Below, piece by piece: positions 1 through 8,501 of a DNA stretch of 64,000 bases. Within the stretch, counting starts at the first letter, position 1; each line of letters starts with the position of its first letter. The notes under the pieces were generated by a model. The model was not told the origin of the DNA. It saw nothing but the letters and a program-made list of their open reading frames with translations, and ran no database searches. The translations under genes were made by a program, and so were the position numbers. The DNA lies in contig NZ_CP060707.1 in assembly GCF_003048675.2 (NCBI RefSeq), positions 1,550,001-1,614,000 on the forward strand, given 5' to 3'. Source of the stretch: Campylobacter concisus (GTDB lineage Bacteria > Campylobacterota > Campylobacteria > Campylobacterales > Campylobacteraceae).

Positions 1-2021
1 TTTTAGTAAAAGTAAAAGAGAAGCCAAGTGTCGCTAGAGTCGATCTAAAGGGTGTTGTGACAAACGACAAAACTGCGATCGAATCGCTAATCAACATAAA
101 ACCTGGCAATATGTATGATGAGCTAACTATCGAAAAAACAAAAGAGAGAATTCGCCAGTATTACGAGTCAAAAGGCTACTTTGACACAGTTGTTGATGTA
201 GAAAAACAGCCAGTTGCAGACAACGACAGCTCACTTTTCATCACTCTAAATATAAACCGTGGCGAAAATATGATAATCAAAAAGGTAAATTTAGTCGGTG
301 CAAAAGAGTTTGACTATGATGATATCGAGCCAGTAGTTGCAAACAAAAGTAGAGAATTTATGGGCTGGCTTTGGGGCAGAAACGACGGTAAAGTTAAACT
401 TTTCGAGCTTGAAAATGACCCAGCAAGGATTCAAGATAAATATTTTCAAAAGGGTTATCTAGATGCGACGGTTTCGTCACCTTATCTAAATGCGTCATTT
501 GATAACTACACGGCTGATCTTACATACTACATCCACGAGGGCGAGCCTTATAAGGTTTCAAATGTAAGCATCACAGCACCTGAAGAGCTAGGACTTGATA
601 CTAAAAAGATCATAGATGACTTTAGACTAGAAGCTGGCGATACGATGAACTCGGCAAGACTTCGCCAAGATATGAAAAAGCTTGACGATATGGTAGCTGA
701 CAAGGGTTATGCATTTGTCAAAGTCTATCCAAAGACTGACAAATTTGATGAAAATAAAACAGTTGATATCGACTACGAAGTAGATCCTGGCGAAAAAGTA
801 TATATAAGAAATGTTCAAATTTCAGGAAACGACAGAACAGTTGATCGTGTCGTAAGACGTGAGCTATATCTAACTGAGGGAAATTTATATAGTAGAACCG
901 ACCTTCAAGACTCAAAAGATGCATTAAAAAGAACAAGCTACTTTGACGATGTCGAGATAGAAGAAGATCCAGTTGATAAAAACACAGTCGATCTAAAAGT
1001 AAAAGTAAAAGAGGCTTCAACTGGCTCAATAAGCGGCGGTATCGGATACGGAAGTAGCGATGGCTTGCTACTAAACGCTGCACTTTCTGACACAAACATC
1101 TTTGGCTCTGGTCTTCAAGGACAAGTAAGCGTTGATAAGAGTGATAGAGAGCTTTCAGGTCAGATAAGTCTTACAAATCCAAGAATTTTTGACTCAGAGT
1201 ATAGCCTTGGCGGAACGCTCTATGCAAACGACTACGACTGGAGAACATATAAAGAGAGAAGTTACGGCTTTAGCACAACACTTGGTAGAAAATTAACTAG
1301 AAATTTAAGTGCATCACTTACTTATAATATCGAGCAAAGTAAAGTTACTCTAAAAGACGATGAGCTTAGAGACATAAATAGATACACAGGCAAAGAGATT
1401 TATAGAGAAGGCAAGGCTATAAAAAGCGCTATAACTCCAGCTTTAACATATAACAGCACTGATGATTACTACTTGCCAAGACGCGGTATCATAGCCAGTA
1501 CATCATTTGAGATAGCAGGACTTGGTGGTGATATGGATTTTGTTAAAAACCGCACAAATTTCAACTACTATCTAGGCCTTAGAGAGTATATCGACTACGA
1601 TCTTATCTTAAGATATAAAGCAAGCTTTGGCAAAATTTGGGAGAGAGGCTATACTCCTATCAACGAAAGGCTTTACCTTGGTGGCATAAGAAGCTTACGT
1701 GGCTACGAAAGCAGAACCGTATCTCCAAAAGTAAAATATAATGGCGACTACTATGAATACGGCGGCGAGACTTCATTTAACAACTCAGTCGAGATGAGCT
1801 TCCCTATCATAGAGCGTGTTAAAATGCGTGGTGTTGTATTTTACGACTATGGCATGATCGGTGAAAATAGTCTAAACGAGATAAAAAGATCATCAGTTGG
1901 CACAGGTATCGAGTGGATAACACCTATCGGACCACTTCAACTAATCTTCGCAAAAGCTCTTAAACCTAAAGAGGGCGATGATACAAATACATTTGAATTT
2001 ACTATAGGAAGACGCTTCTAA
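1..2021 (+). CDS. bamA: Outer membrane protein assembly factor BamA, 3' part
   Basis: BamA is the Omp85-family core of the machine that folds and inserts beta-barrel proteins into the outer membrane. The reading frame is open from base 3, so the gene begins upstream of the window; the GTG at 57 is internal. The visible part holds several POTRA repeats (roughly the first 330 residues, with repeated YYESKGYFD- and YFQKGYLDA-type motifs). A C-terminal 16-strand-type barrel follows and contains the family's loop-6 motif (LGGIRSLRGY). The protein ends in Phe (GRRF), the usual terminal barrel signal. An inverted repeat follows the stop, so the gene is probably transcribed apart from accD. The identification is firm; the missing N-terminus should carry the signal peptide and first POTRA. 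Confidence 0.95.
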   Translation, partial: LVKVKEKPSVARVDLKGVVTNDKTAIESLINIKPGNMYDELTIEKTKERIRQYYESKGYFDTVVDVEKQPVADNDSSLFITLNINRGENMIIKKVNLVGAKEFDYDDIEPVVANKSREFMGWLWGRNDGKVKLFELENDPARIQDKYFQKGYLDATVSSPYLNASFDNYTADLTYYIHEGEPYKVSNVSITAPEELGLDTKKIIDDFRLEAGDTMNSARLRQDMKKLDDMVADKGYAFVKVYPKTDKFDENKTVDIDYEVDPGEKVYIRNVQISGNDRTVDRVVRRELYLTEGNLYSRTDLQDSKDALKRTSYFDDVEIEEDPVDKNTVDLKVKVKEASTGSISGGIGYGSSDGLLLNAALSDTNIFGSGLQGQVSVDKSDRELSGQISLTNPRIFDSEYSLGGTLYANDYDWRTYKERSYGFSTTLGRKLTRNLSASLTYNIEQSKVTLKDDELRDINRYTGKEIYREGKAIKSAITPALTYNSTDDYYLPRRGIIASTSFEIAGLGGDMDFVKNRTNFNYYLGLREYIDYDLILRYKASFGKIWERGYTPINERLYLGGIRSLRGYESRTVSPKVKYNGDYYEYGGETSFNNSVEMSFPIIERVKMRGVVFYDYGMIGENSLNEIKRSSVGTGIEWITPIGPLQLIFAKALKPKEGDDTNTFEFTIGRRF

Positions 2022-2030
2022 TAAGATACT

Positions 2031-2056
2031 TTTAAGGGGCTAGTTTGCCCCTTAAA
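2031..2056 (+). terminator. Hairpin terminator after bamA
   Basis: A perfect 10-bp inverted repeat (TTTAAGGGGC and GCCCCTTAAA) with a 6-nt loop lies 10 nt after the bamA stop. No strong T-run follows, so termination efficiency is uncertain. Confidence 0.6.
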
Positions 2057-2113
2057 TCCCCCGCAAACAAACAAACTTTAAGTCATATAAGAAAAAGCAA
2101 GGCTAACATTAGA

Positions 2114-2119
2114 TATAAT
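2114..2119 (+). promoter_or_regulatory. Probable -10 box for the accD operon
   Basis: TATAAT in the context AGATATAATCC lies about 31 nt before the chosen accD ATG and after the bamA terminator. Campylobacter sigma-70 promoters typically have a good -10 and no obvious -35, as here. Confidence 0.6.
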
Positions 2120-2150
2120 CCCACAATTTTTAATATAAGTGGGTAAAAAG

Positions 2151-3068
2151 ATGAATTTCTCAGACATTTTTTCAAAGATAAGAAAAGCTCAACCTCGTCC
2201 AGAAGAAGCACCTACACACTGGGTAAAATGCGACAACTGCCACTCACTGATGTATTACAAAGAAGTTGAAGCTTGTTTTAATGTATGCCCAAAATGCGGC
2301 TACCACATGAGATTAAAAGCTGATGATCGCATAAATTTGATCTGCGATGAAGGTAGCTTTGTAGAATTTGACGCAAATTTAAAACCAGTAGATCCTTTAA
2401 ATTTTGTCGATAAAAAATCATACAAAAAAAGAATTACAGAAAATAAAGAAAAAACAGGACACACAAGCTCAGTGATATGCGGCGAAGGCAAATGCAACGG
2501 ACAAGAAATTCAGCTAGTTGTTTTTGACTTTGGCTTTATGGGCGGCTCACTAGCTTCAGTTGAGGGCGAAAAGATCGTAAGAGCGATAAAACGCGCGATC
2601 GAAAAACGCCAAGCCTTAATCATCGTAAGTGCATCTGGTGGCGCTAGGATGCAAGAGAGCACATTTTCTTTGATGCAGATGTCAAAGACTTCAGCAGCCC
2701 TAAAACTTCTTGATGAAGCAAGACTACCATATATTTCTATCCTTACTGATCCTACGATGGGCGGCGTTAGTGCATCATTTGCATGGCTTGGAGATCTAAT
2801 AATCGCTGAACCTGGCGCACTAATAGGCTTTGCAGGACAAAGAGTTATCAAACAAACCATAGGCGCTGACCTTCCAGAGGGCTTTCAAAGGGCTGAATTT
2901 TTACTAGAGCATGGCCTTATAGATGACATCGTGCCAAGAAGCGAGCACAAAAAATATCTAAGCGATATGGTTAAATTTCTTACAAATAACAAAGCTATGA
3001 TCTCTAAAAGCGAAGTGACAACTGGAAACGAAGCTGGCTTTGAGCTAAAGCTAAAAACCAAAGGATAA
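2151..3068 (+). CDS. accD: Acetyl-CoA carboxylase carboxyltransferase subunit beta
   Basis: AccD is the beta subunit of the carboxyltransferase that moves the carboxyl group from carboxybiotin to acetyl-CoA, giving malonyl-CoA for fatty-acid synthesis in the cytoplasm. The N-terminus has a four-cysteine zinc ribbon (CDNC at residues 27-30, CPKC at 46-49). A crotonase-fold carboxyltransferase domain follows, with the [10 protein letters not shown] and [12 protein letters not shown] segments that bind CoA and biotin. I chose the ATG at 2151, giving 305 residues and the expected MNFSDIF N-terminus. An in-frame GTG at 2139 would add four residues. The gene is first in a tight run with rlmH and dksA. 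The biotin ligase that serves the pathway (birA) is also in this window. Confidence 0.96.
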   Translation: MNFSDIFSKIRKAQPRPEEAPTHWVKCDNCHSLMYYKEVEACFNVCPKCGYHMRLKADDRINLICDEGSFVEFDANLKPVDPLNFVDKKSYKKRITENKEKTGHTSSVICGEGKCNGQEIQLVVFDFGFMGGSLASVEGEKIVRAIKRAIEKRQALIIVSASGGARMQESTFSLMQMSKTSAALKLLDEARLPYISILTDPTMGGVSASFAWLGDLIIAEPGALIGFAGQRVIKQTIGADLPEGFQRAEFLLEHGLIDDIVPRSEHKKYLSDMVKFLTNNKAMISKSEVTTGNEAGFELKLKTKG

Positions 3069-3070
3069 GT

Positions 3071-3526
3071 TTGGAAATTTCGGTTTTTAGCATTCAAAAA
3101 TCATCACGTGACAACTTTGAAAACGAGATACAAGAATATATAAAAATGAGTGCAAAATTTGCCAAGATAAACGACAAAATAATATTTAATGAAAAGATAG
3201 CAAAGGCTCAAAGTAGTGGCAGAAGCGAAGCACTAAGAGCTTATGATGAAATTTACGAGCCAAATTTAAAAGGCTTTTGCGTGATGCTTGATGAAAATGG
3301 CTCACAGCTTGACAGCCAAGAATTTGCTCAAATTTTAAACTCAAATTCACAGATCAATTTTTTCATAGGTGGAGCTTATGGGCTTAGCCAAAATTTAAAA
3401 GACAAGGCACAAAAAGTCGTAAGCTTAAGCAAGATGACTATGGCGCACAAAGTCGCCAAGCTCGTACTTTTTGAGCAAATTTTTAGAGGGCTTTGTATCA
3501 ATGCAAACCACCCATATCACAAATAA
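3071..3526 (+). CDS. rlmH: 23S rRNA pseudouridine-1915 N3-methyltransferase RlmH
   Basis: RlmH is a small SPOUT-class methyltransferase that uses S-adenosylmethionine to methylate pseudouridine 1915 in helix 69 of 23S rRNA on assembled ribosomes. The 151-residue length matches the family. The C-terminal signature is present: a glycine-rich knot region (FFIGGAYGL), then [18 protein letters not shown], and the terminal HPYHK. The start is a TTG two bases after the accD stop, which suggests translational coupling. It is followed 11 nt later by dksA. Identity is secure from the C-terminal knot and tail. Confidence 0.95.
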   Translation: MEISVFSIQKSSRDNFENEIQEYIKMSAKFAKINDKIIFNEKIAKAQSSGRSEALRAYDEIYEPNLKGFCVMLDENGSQLDSQEFAQILNSNSQINFFIGGAYGLSQNLKDKAQKVVSLSKMTMAHKVAKLVLFEQIFRGLCINANHPYHK

Positions 3527-3537
3527 AGGAATATAAA

Positions 3538-3894
3538 ATGACTCAAAACGAGCTAAATTTTTTCAAAAAACTACTTGAAGATAGAAAGCTACAAATCAAA
3601 AAAAATATTTATGACTCATCAGTTGAAGTAAGCGGTCTAAGAGATAGTGGCGTAAGCGATGAATTTGACATCGCTTCAGTAAATACCGACCAACTTATAG
3701 AGCAGTCTATATCAACCCAGCAAAGAGCCGAGCTTCACGAGATCGACGAGGCGCTTGAGAAGATAGCAAACAAGACTTATGGAATTTGTGACATGTGCGA
3801 AGAGGAGATCGGTGTCCCTCGCCTAAAAGTAAAACCGCATGCAAAATACTGTATAGCTTGTCGTGAGATAATAGAAAAAACAGCAAAAAACTAA
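3538..3894 (+). CDS. dksA: DksA/TraR-family RNA polymerase-binding regulator
   Basis: DksA binds in the secondary channel of RNA polymerase and, with ppGpp, tunes rRNA and stress-gene promoters. The start is the ATG at 3538, preceded by AAGGAAT; an upstream in-frame ATG lies inside rlmH and gives a non-family N-terminus. The product has 118 residues, an N-terminal coiled-coil region (ELNFFKKLLEDRKLQI onward), and a C-terminal four-cysteine zinc finger (CDMC ... CIAC). The coiled-coil tip carries acidic residues (SGVSDEFDIAS), as in this family. It is co-directional with rlmH and the downstream membrane-protein gene. Confidence 0.92.
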   Translation: MTQNELNFFKKLLEDRKLQIKKNIYDSSVEVSGLRDSGVSDEFDIASVNTDQLIEQSISTQQRAELHEIDEALEKIANKTYGICDMCEEEIGVPRLKVKPHAKYCIACREIIEKTAKN

Positions 3895-3903
3895 GGAGAA
3901 AAT

Positions 3904-4902
3904 ATGAAAACCAGAAAATTTCTCGTCTACTGCATCATCTACACAGCAGTTGTTGCAGGACTTACCTATTCTCTTAATAGTTCAGACTTCACCTTTGAGC
4001 TCTTAGGTCAAGCCATAACCTTGCCAGTAGCTGTCTGGGTAGCACTTCCAGTAGCCCTTTTGGCACTCCTTGCCCTACTTCACATCGCATATCACGGATA
4101 CGCCTTTTATAGATATAAAAAATGGATAAAAAAAGATAGTCAGCTCTACAAAGACCTTGCAAAAGAGACGCTTCTTGGCTTTGAGAGCAACAAAGACTTC
4201 AAAACCGATACTTACAAGATCGCCTCACAGCTCACACGCTCTATCTCACCAGTAGGCGAGCTTAAAGATGTTGGTGTTGATGACGGCGAGATAAACAATA
4301 TCTTACAAACCATAAAAAGCATAAAAAACAAAGAGATCGTCGATCTAAAGAAATTTAGACTAGCAAAAGATAGCAAGCTAAACATCCTAAACGAGCTAAA
4401 TAAGATCGAGCAGATGCCTACTTACTATCTTGATGTGCTTAAAAATCAAGAGCAAAACGATAGCCTTAAAAAAGCGGCCTTCGATAAGCTCATAAAAACA
4501 GCTTCATTTAGTGAGATTAAAAAAATCGATCCAGAGCTAGCAAGTGAAGATATAATGACCATTATCACGCGTTTTGTAGATGATGAGATCGACCTAAGTA
4601 GCGATGAAATTTTCGATCTTTTAAACAACGCAAAAGTGACAAAAGCACAATACGACAAAGCAGCTATAATGCTTAAAAATAAACTAAAACCAGACGCATT
4701 TATCGGCATCTTTGAGAAGCTAAAAAGCATCCATGCTGACGCTGATGAAGCCTACGTATATGCGCTATTTGAGCTTCAGATGCTTGATAAAGTAAGAGAA
4801 GCCATCGAGGGTAGCGACCCTGATGAGTTTAAAGAGATAAAGGTTTTACTATTTTTGCGAGATAACGGCAAAATGGTGCCTAGCTCGCTATTTTTTAAAT
4901 GA
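3904..4902 (+). CDS. Conserved membrane-anchored protein of unknown function
   Basis: I do not recognise a functional family. The 332-residue product begins with two hydrophobic segments (about residues 7-23 and 38-62). A long, charged, helix-rich region rich in Lys, Asp and Glu follows and should be cytoplasmic. There are no evident catalytic motifs. The start ATG follows AAGGAGAAAAT nine bases after dksA, and the stop overlaps the dus start (ATGA), so it is co-translated with both. A gene of similar position is, from memory, present between dksA and dus in C. jejuni, so it is probably a genus-level protein. Function is unknown. Confidence 0.85.
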   Translation: MKTRKFLVYCIIYTAVVAGLTYSLNSSDFTFELLGQAITLPVAVWVALPVALLALLALLHIAYHGYAFYRYKKWIKKDSQLYKDLAKETLLGFESNKDFKTDTYKIASQLTRSISPVGELKDVGVDDGEINNILQTIKSIKNKEIVDLKKFRLAKDSKLNILNELNKIEQMPTYYLDVLKNQEQNDSLKKAAFDKLIKTASFSEIKKIDPELASEDIMTIITRFVDDEIDLSSDEIFDLLNNAKVTKAQYDKAAIMLKNKLKPDAFIGIFEKLKSIHADADEAYVYALFELQMLDKVREAIEGSDPDEFKEIKVLLFLRDNGKMVPSSLFFK

Positions 4903-5822
4903 TAGACTTTAGCAAAAAGCCACTTTTCTTAGCGCCACTTGCTGGCTTTTCTGACCTGCCGTTACGAAGCGTCGTCAAGAAATTTGGCTGCGACGTCACT
5001 GTTAGCGAGATGATCAGCGCAAATGCTCTGGTCTATGAGGGCAGTGACAAAACCCTTGAAATGCTTAAAAAATCCCCAAACGAAGAGCCTTACGTCGTTC
5101 AAATAGCTGGTAGCGATATAGAAAATCTAAAAAAAGCCGTGTTGATAATCAATAAATTTGATGGGATTTATGGGCTCGATCTAAACTGTGGCTGCCCCGT
5201 GCCAAAGGTCGTTAGACAAGGCGCAGGATCGGCTTTGCTAAACGATCTAGACAAACTTCAAAGCATAATCGAAGCCATAAAAAGCGTCTCAAACAAAGAG
5301 AGCCTAAGCGTTAAATTTAGACTTGGCTTTAACGACAAAAACGAAGAGCGGATAGCAAAAGCCTGCGAAGAAGCTGGCGCAGACTATATCGCAGTACATG
5401 GTCGCACCAGAGCTGGTGGATACACTGCAAAGGTTGATTATGAAGCGATCGCCAGAGTAAAGGCGAGCGTGAAAATCCCAGTCGTTGCAAATGGCGATAT
5501 CAACGCGCAAAATGCAGATGAAATTTTAAATCTCACAAAATGCGACGCCCTAATGATCGGCAGGGCAAGCATCGGCAACCCTTGGATATTTCACGAGATA
5601 AAGACCAAAAGTAGCGTGGATAAGACGCTAAAACAAGAGATCATCCTAGCTCACTTCGACGCTATGATCGAGCACTACGGCGAGCACGGACTTTGCATAT
5701 TTAGAAAGCATTTGCACCAATACAGCAAGGGCATCGACGGCGCAACAACCTTTAGAAACGATATAAATTTCATCAAAGATGCCCACGTGATGAGAGAGCG
5801 CATAAGGGAGTTTTTTGCCTAG
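4899..5822 (+). CDS. dus: tRNA-dihydrouridine synthase (Dus family)
   Basis: This is an FMN-dependent enzyme that reduces uridines to dihydrouridine in tRNA loops. The TIM-barrel starts with LAPLAGFSDLPLR. The active-site cysteine lies in LDLNCGCPVPKVVRQGAGSA. The HGRTRAGGYT segment, with a conserved His for substrate, and the VVANGDI and LMIGRASIGNPW phosphate/FMN-binding motifs follow. Length (307 residues) is typical. It overlaps the preceding gene by four bases and is followed immediately by recO with no gap. It most resembles DusB-type sequences, but which uridine it modifies cannot be assigned from sequence alone. Confidence 0.93.
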   Translation: MIDFSKKPLFLAPLAGFSDLPLRSVVKKFGCDVTVSEMISANALVYEGSDKTLEMLKKSPNEEPYVVQIAGSDIENLKKAVLIINKFDGIYGLDLNCGCPVPKVVRQGAGSALLNDLDKLQSIIEAIKSVSNKESLSVKFRLGFNDKNEERIAKACEEAGADYIAVHGRTRAGGYTAKVDYEAIARVKASVKIPVVANGDINAQNADEILNLTKCDALMIGRASIGNPWIFHEIKTKSSVDKTLKQEIILAHFDAMIEHYGEHGLCIFRKHLHQYSKGIDGATTFRNDINFIKDAHVMRERIREFFA

Positions 5823-6437
5823 ATGCAAGGCTACATCCTGCGCGTGCAAAAGGTCAGAGACGAGGACCTTTTAGTCTTTGTGCTAACGCCAAATTTGCTC
5901 GTAAAGTCATATAGATTTTTTGGCGCTCGCCACTCAAACATCATGACTGGCTACAAGATCGACTTTGAGCTCGAGCAAGAGGCGAAATTTCTACCAAAGC
6001 TTAGAAGCATACTTCACCTTGGCTTTAAATGGCTGCTAGAGCGCGACAAACTCATCATTTGGCAGCAGTTTATGCGCCTACTTTATGATCATCTAAAAGA
6101 GGTCGAGCAGCTCGATGAAATTTACTTTTTTGAGCTTGATCGCTGCGCCAAACAGATGCAGCTACAAAACCCAAAGCGCCTTATCATCGAAAGCTACGTC
6201 AAAATTTTAGAGTATGAAGGCAGGCTTCACAGCGAGCTTGAGTGCTTTATCTGCGACGAGGAGATAGAAAGCGAGCTTTGCCTCACTCGTGGCTTTTTGC
6301 CATCTCACAAGCACTGCCTTGATAGGAGCGAATTTGACGCTAGCAAGATCAAAAATTTGTTTGATACAAAAAGCACGATCGAGCTAAATGACGATGAGAT
6401 AAACCGCCTTTATAAAATTTTACTTGACGGACTTTAG
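5823..6437 (+). CDS. recO: Recombination mediator RecO, epsilonproteobacterial type
   Basis: RecO anneals single-stranded DNA and helps RecR load RecA at gaps. The 204-residue product starts with an OB-fold-like segment (GYILRVQKVRDEDLLVFVL). It has a helical middle, then a C-terminal cysteine cluster (CFIC ... CLTRGFLPSHKHC) that suggests a zinc site. This divergent short form is what Campylobacter and Helicobacter carry. The ATG directly follows the dus stop codon. The 3' end overlaps by four bases the 3' end of the convergent small gene. The partner recR is at 59136-59708 in the same window. Confidence 0.82.
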   Translation: MQGYILRVQKVRDEDLLVFVLTPNLLVKSYRFFGARHSNIMTGYKIDFELEQEAKFLPKLRSILHLGFKWLLERDKLIIWQQFMRLLYDHLKEVEQLDEIYFFELDRCAKQMQLQNPKRLIIESYVKILEYEGRLHSELECFICDEEIESELCLTRGFLPSHKHCLDRSEFDASKIKNLFDTKSTIELNDDEINRLYKILLDGL

Positions 6438-6926
6438 GCTTTTACCTTCGTCCTCTCATCAAATTCTTTTAAAACGTCCATTATTTTATTTGCTAGCCCC
6501 TCAAGCGTTTGATCTTTTTTAAGCTCTAAATTTCTAAGCTTTAAAATCCTAGCTAGTATATCTTTTATATCTTTCTTGCCAGACAGTATCTCATCATAAT
6601 AAGCCTTTGGTATGCCTATCTCGCTTCTATCTTGCTTTGTAAGTATGAGTTTGTCTCTATATACATTGCGAGCCTCATCAGTTATCCTTGTTGTGCCGCC
6701 TTGTAGCACAGTTTTTGTCTTTAAACTTCACGCTATAAATGCTTTGCTGTGTATCTTTTGTAAGCTCAAGTCTTTGTAAATTTTGTGCAATGTCTTTTGT
6801 TTTTTCATTATTTGCAAGAGCGTTTTGAAATTTGGCACTTTCAGACTGCTCTTTTTGAAGTTTCCTTGCTTTTGCCTCAGTAGCTACTGAGCTATACTTT
6901 TGCGTGCTAACACTAAAAATGCTCAT
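6434..6926 (-). pseudogene. Small gene of unknown function, interrupted by a frameshift
   Basis: Two overlapping reverse-strand frames read as one protein of about 163 residues. The first (6926 down to 6678) begins MSIFSVSTQKYSSV, is Lys/Gln-rich and runs into a short out-of-frame tail (CATRRHNKDN). The second (from 6709 down to 6434) begins inside that overlap and continues with TTRITDEARNVYRDK and a Lys/Leu-rich helical region. Removing one A from the five-A run at 6712-6716 joins them as KFKDKTVLQGGTTRITDE. This could be a sequencing error, a real pseudogene or a slippage/phase-variable site. I do not recognise the family. It follows the TtcA-like gene on the same strand after a 136-bp gap. 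Confidence 0.65.
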
Positions 6927-6933
6927 TTTTCAT

Positions 6934-6967
6934 CCTTGCTTATCAAATTTATATTTAGTAAGCAAGG
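6934..6967 (-). promoter_or_regulatory. Hairpin covering the Shine-Dalgarno of the frameshifted gene
   Basis: A 9-bp perfect inverted repeat (CCTTGCTTA and TAAGCAAGG) with a 16-nt A/T-rich loop lies just before the reverse-strand start at 6926. In the mRNA the 3' arm includes AAGGA, the probable ribosome binding site eight or so bases before the ATG. The 5' arm has CCTT paired to it. Such a structure could limit translation; a role is inference only. Confidence 0.5.
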
Positions 6968-7062
6968 AGCGTTCCTACTTAAAAATGAGTTTTGGCTTTT
7001 TTGGTAGTTGTAAGAAATTTGGTTGTAAATTTAGCTTTAATGGCAGAGATGAAGAGTTAAAT

Positions 7063-7821
7063 TTACTCTTCACTGCCTTCGTTGATACCAAAAAATGTAT
7101 CTGTGTGGATGTTTTCAAATGCTGCTTTAAGCGATGTAAAGAGCTTTGGATTTTCTTTTTCTAAATTTGCTAGAAGCTGCTTGGTCTCATATCTAGCGTG
7201 TGGCATCTTCACGTCAAATCTCATCGCAGGACACGCCTCATCGCCAACAACTCTTAGCTCATTTTTGATCGCATTTTCGCGAAGCTGTCTTTCGCGCACA
7301 AAGATAAATGGCCTGATCACGACGATGCCATTTTTAGCTCTGTATTTTGGAGCAAGCGTCCTTAGCGCGCCATTGTAGGTGAAATTCATAAAAAAGCTCT
7401 CGGCTGCGTCGTCCAAATGGTGAGCGATCGCAAGCTTGTTAAAGCCATGCTTTAGCGCATAGGTGTAGAGATAGCCTCTTCTCATGCGCGAAAAAAAGCT
7501 GCAAAAGCTAGAATTTTTACGGATCTTCTCCTTTGATATCTCAAATATCGAGCTATCGATCACCTCGTGCTCTATGCCATGCTCGTTGCAGTGCTTGGTA
7601 AGATACGCGTAGTCCTCGCCCATGCCGTAGCTTAGCGTCACCGCCTTAAACTCAAATTTCTCAGGCGTGACATTTTGCACATGTTTTAGCACATGAGCGA
7701 GTGCGAGGCTGTCTTTACCGCCACTAAGACCGAGTAAGATCTTATCTCCGCCCTCTATCATCTTGTATCTAGCGTTTGTCTGACCAACCTGCCTTAGTAG
7801 CCTTTTGCTAAGCTCTATCAT
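7063..7821 (-). CDS. TtcA-like PP-loop ATPase (tRNA thiolation family)
   Basis: The product belongs to the adenine-nucleotide alpha-hydrolase PP-loop group, closest to TtcA, which makes 2-thiocytidine at position 32 of tRNA. The P-loop SGGKDS is at residues 33-38. TtcA-like landmarks follow: FCSFFSRMRRGYLY (about 106-119), AIAHHLDDAAESFFMN and VIRPFIFVRERQL. TtcA uses three cysteines to hold an iron-sulfur cluster. Here Cys107 and Cys197 are plausible equivalents, but the second Cys of the CxxC pair is Phe110. The start overlaps the mtnN stop by four bases, so it is the last well-formed gene of the slyD-fabD-mtnN operon. Family is confident; the exact modification is not. Confidence 0.8.
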   Translation of the reverse strand: MIELSKRLLRQVGQTNARYKMIEGGDKILLGLSGGKDSLALAHVLKHVQNVTPEKFEFKAVTLSYGMGEDYAYLTKHCNEHGIEHEVIDSSIFEISKEKIRKNSSFCSFFSRMRRGYLYTYALKHGFNKLAIAHHLDDAAESFFMNFTYNGALRTLAPKYRAKNGIVVIRPFIFVRERQLRENAIKNELRVVGDEACPAMRFDVKMPHARYETKQLLANLEKENPKLFTSLKAAFENIHTDTFFGINEGSEE

Positions 7822-8501
7822 AAGCTCTCCACCATTTCTAGGATAAATTTAGCGCTCACGTTTGCTGAATCTTGCAAGAATTTATCAAAGTCAAACTCAG
7901 CCTCGTTGCCAGCTCCGTCGCTGATGGCTCTAAGGATGAAAAATGGCACGCCAAGTGTCTCGCAAACTAGCGCAACGCTCGCACCCTCCATCTCGGTAGC
8001 ACTAGCGTTAAATATCTTTTTTATCCACTCTTTTTTCTCGTTGTCACAGATAAACTGATCGCCAGTTGCGATGATGCCTGAATTTAGCCTCATGCCCTTT
8101 TTACCAGCGACATTTTTAGCTAGCTCATTTAAACCCTCATCGCTCTTGACAAAGATACTTGTCCCTGGCACAAAGCCGTATGGATGACCAAAAGCTGTGA
8201 TGTCAAGGTCGTGCTGCACAAGGCTGGTGGCATATAGCATATCGCCTATTTTCAAATTCTCATCAAGTGAGCCAGCAACGCCTGTAAAAAGCAGCTTTGA
8301 TGCCTTAAATTTCTCTATCATCAAGGTCGCAGTGATCGCCGCATTTACCTTGCCAATCTTCGAGTAGGCGATGACTAGGTCCTTGCCTTTGTAGTTTGCC
8401 TCGTAAAATTTGTTGTTTGCGTACTCTGTGGTTTTATACTCTCCCACCATCTCAAGGATAGGTGTGATCTCCTCTTGCATCGCTCCAAGTATCGCTATCA
8501 T
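7818..8501 (-). CDS. mtnN: 5'-methylthioadenosine/S-adenosylhomocysteine nucleosidase
   Basis: MTAN removes adenine from methylthioadenosine and S-adenosylhomocysteine, recycling methyl-cycle products and producing the precursor of autoinducer-2. In Campylobacter and Helicobacter the same enzyme also acts on 6-amino-6-deoxyfutalosine in menaquinone synthesis (family knowledge). The 227-residue product has the family N-terminus MIAILGAMQEEI, the GVAGSL ribose/phosphate region, the ATEMEGASVALVC substrate-binding segment with its Glu, and a C-terminal RAISDGAGNE with the catalytic Asp. It overlaps fabD upstream and the TtcA-like gene downstream by four bases each. Confidence 0.94.
   Translation of the reverse strand: MIAILGAMQEEITPILEMVGEYKTTEYANNKFYEANYKGKDLVIAYSKIGKVNAAITATLMIEKFKASKLLFTGVAGSLDENLKIGDMLYATSLVQHDLDITAFGHPYGFVPGTSIFVKSDEGLNELAKNVAGKKGMRLNSGIIATGDQFICDNEKKEWIKKIFNASATEMEGASVALVCETLGVPFFILRAISDGAGNEAEFDFDKFLQDSANVSAKFILEMVESL

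Noticed and set aside
57-59. GTG as start of the first gene
   Set aside because: The frame is open upstream to base 3 and reads as POTRA-type sequence, so the gene begins before the window.
3100-3114. TCACGTGA core in rlmH as a possible parS site
   Set aside because: Only the central eight bases match; the flanking bases do not follow the known 16-bp parS palindrome.
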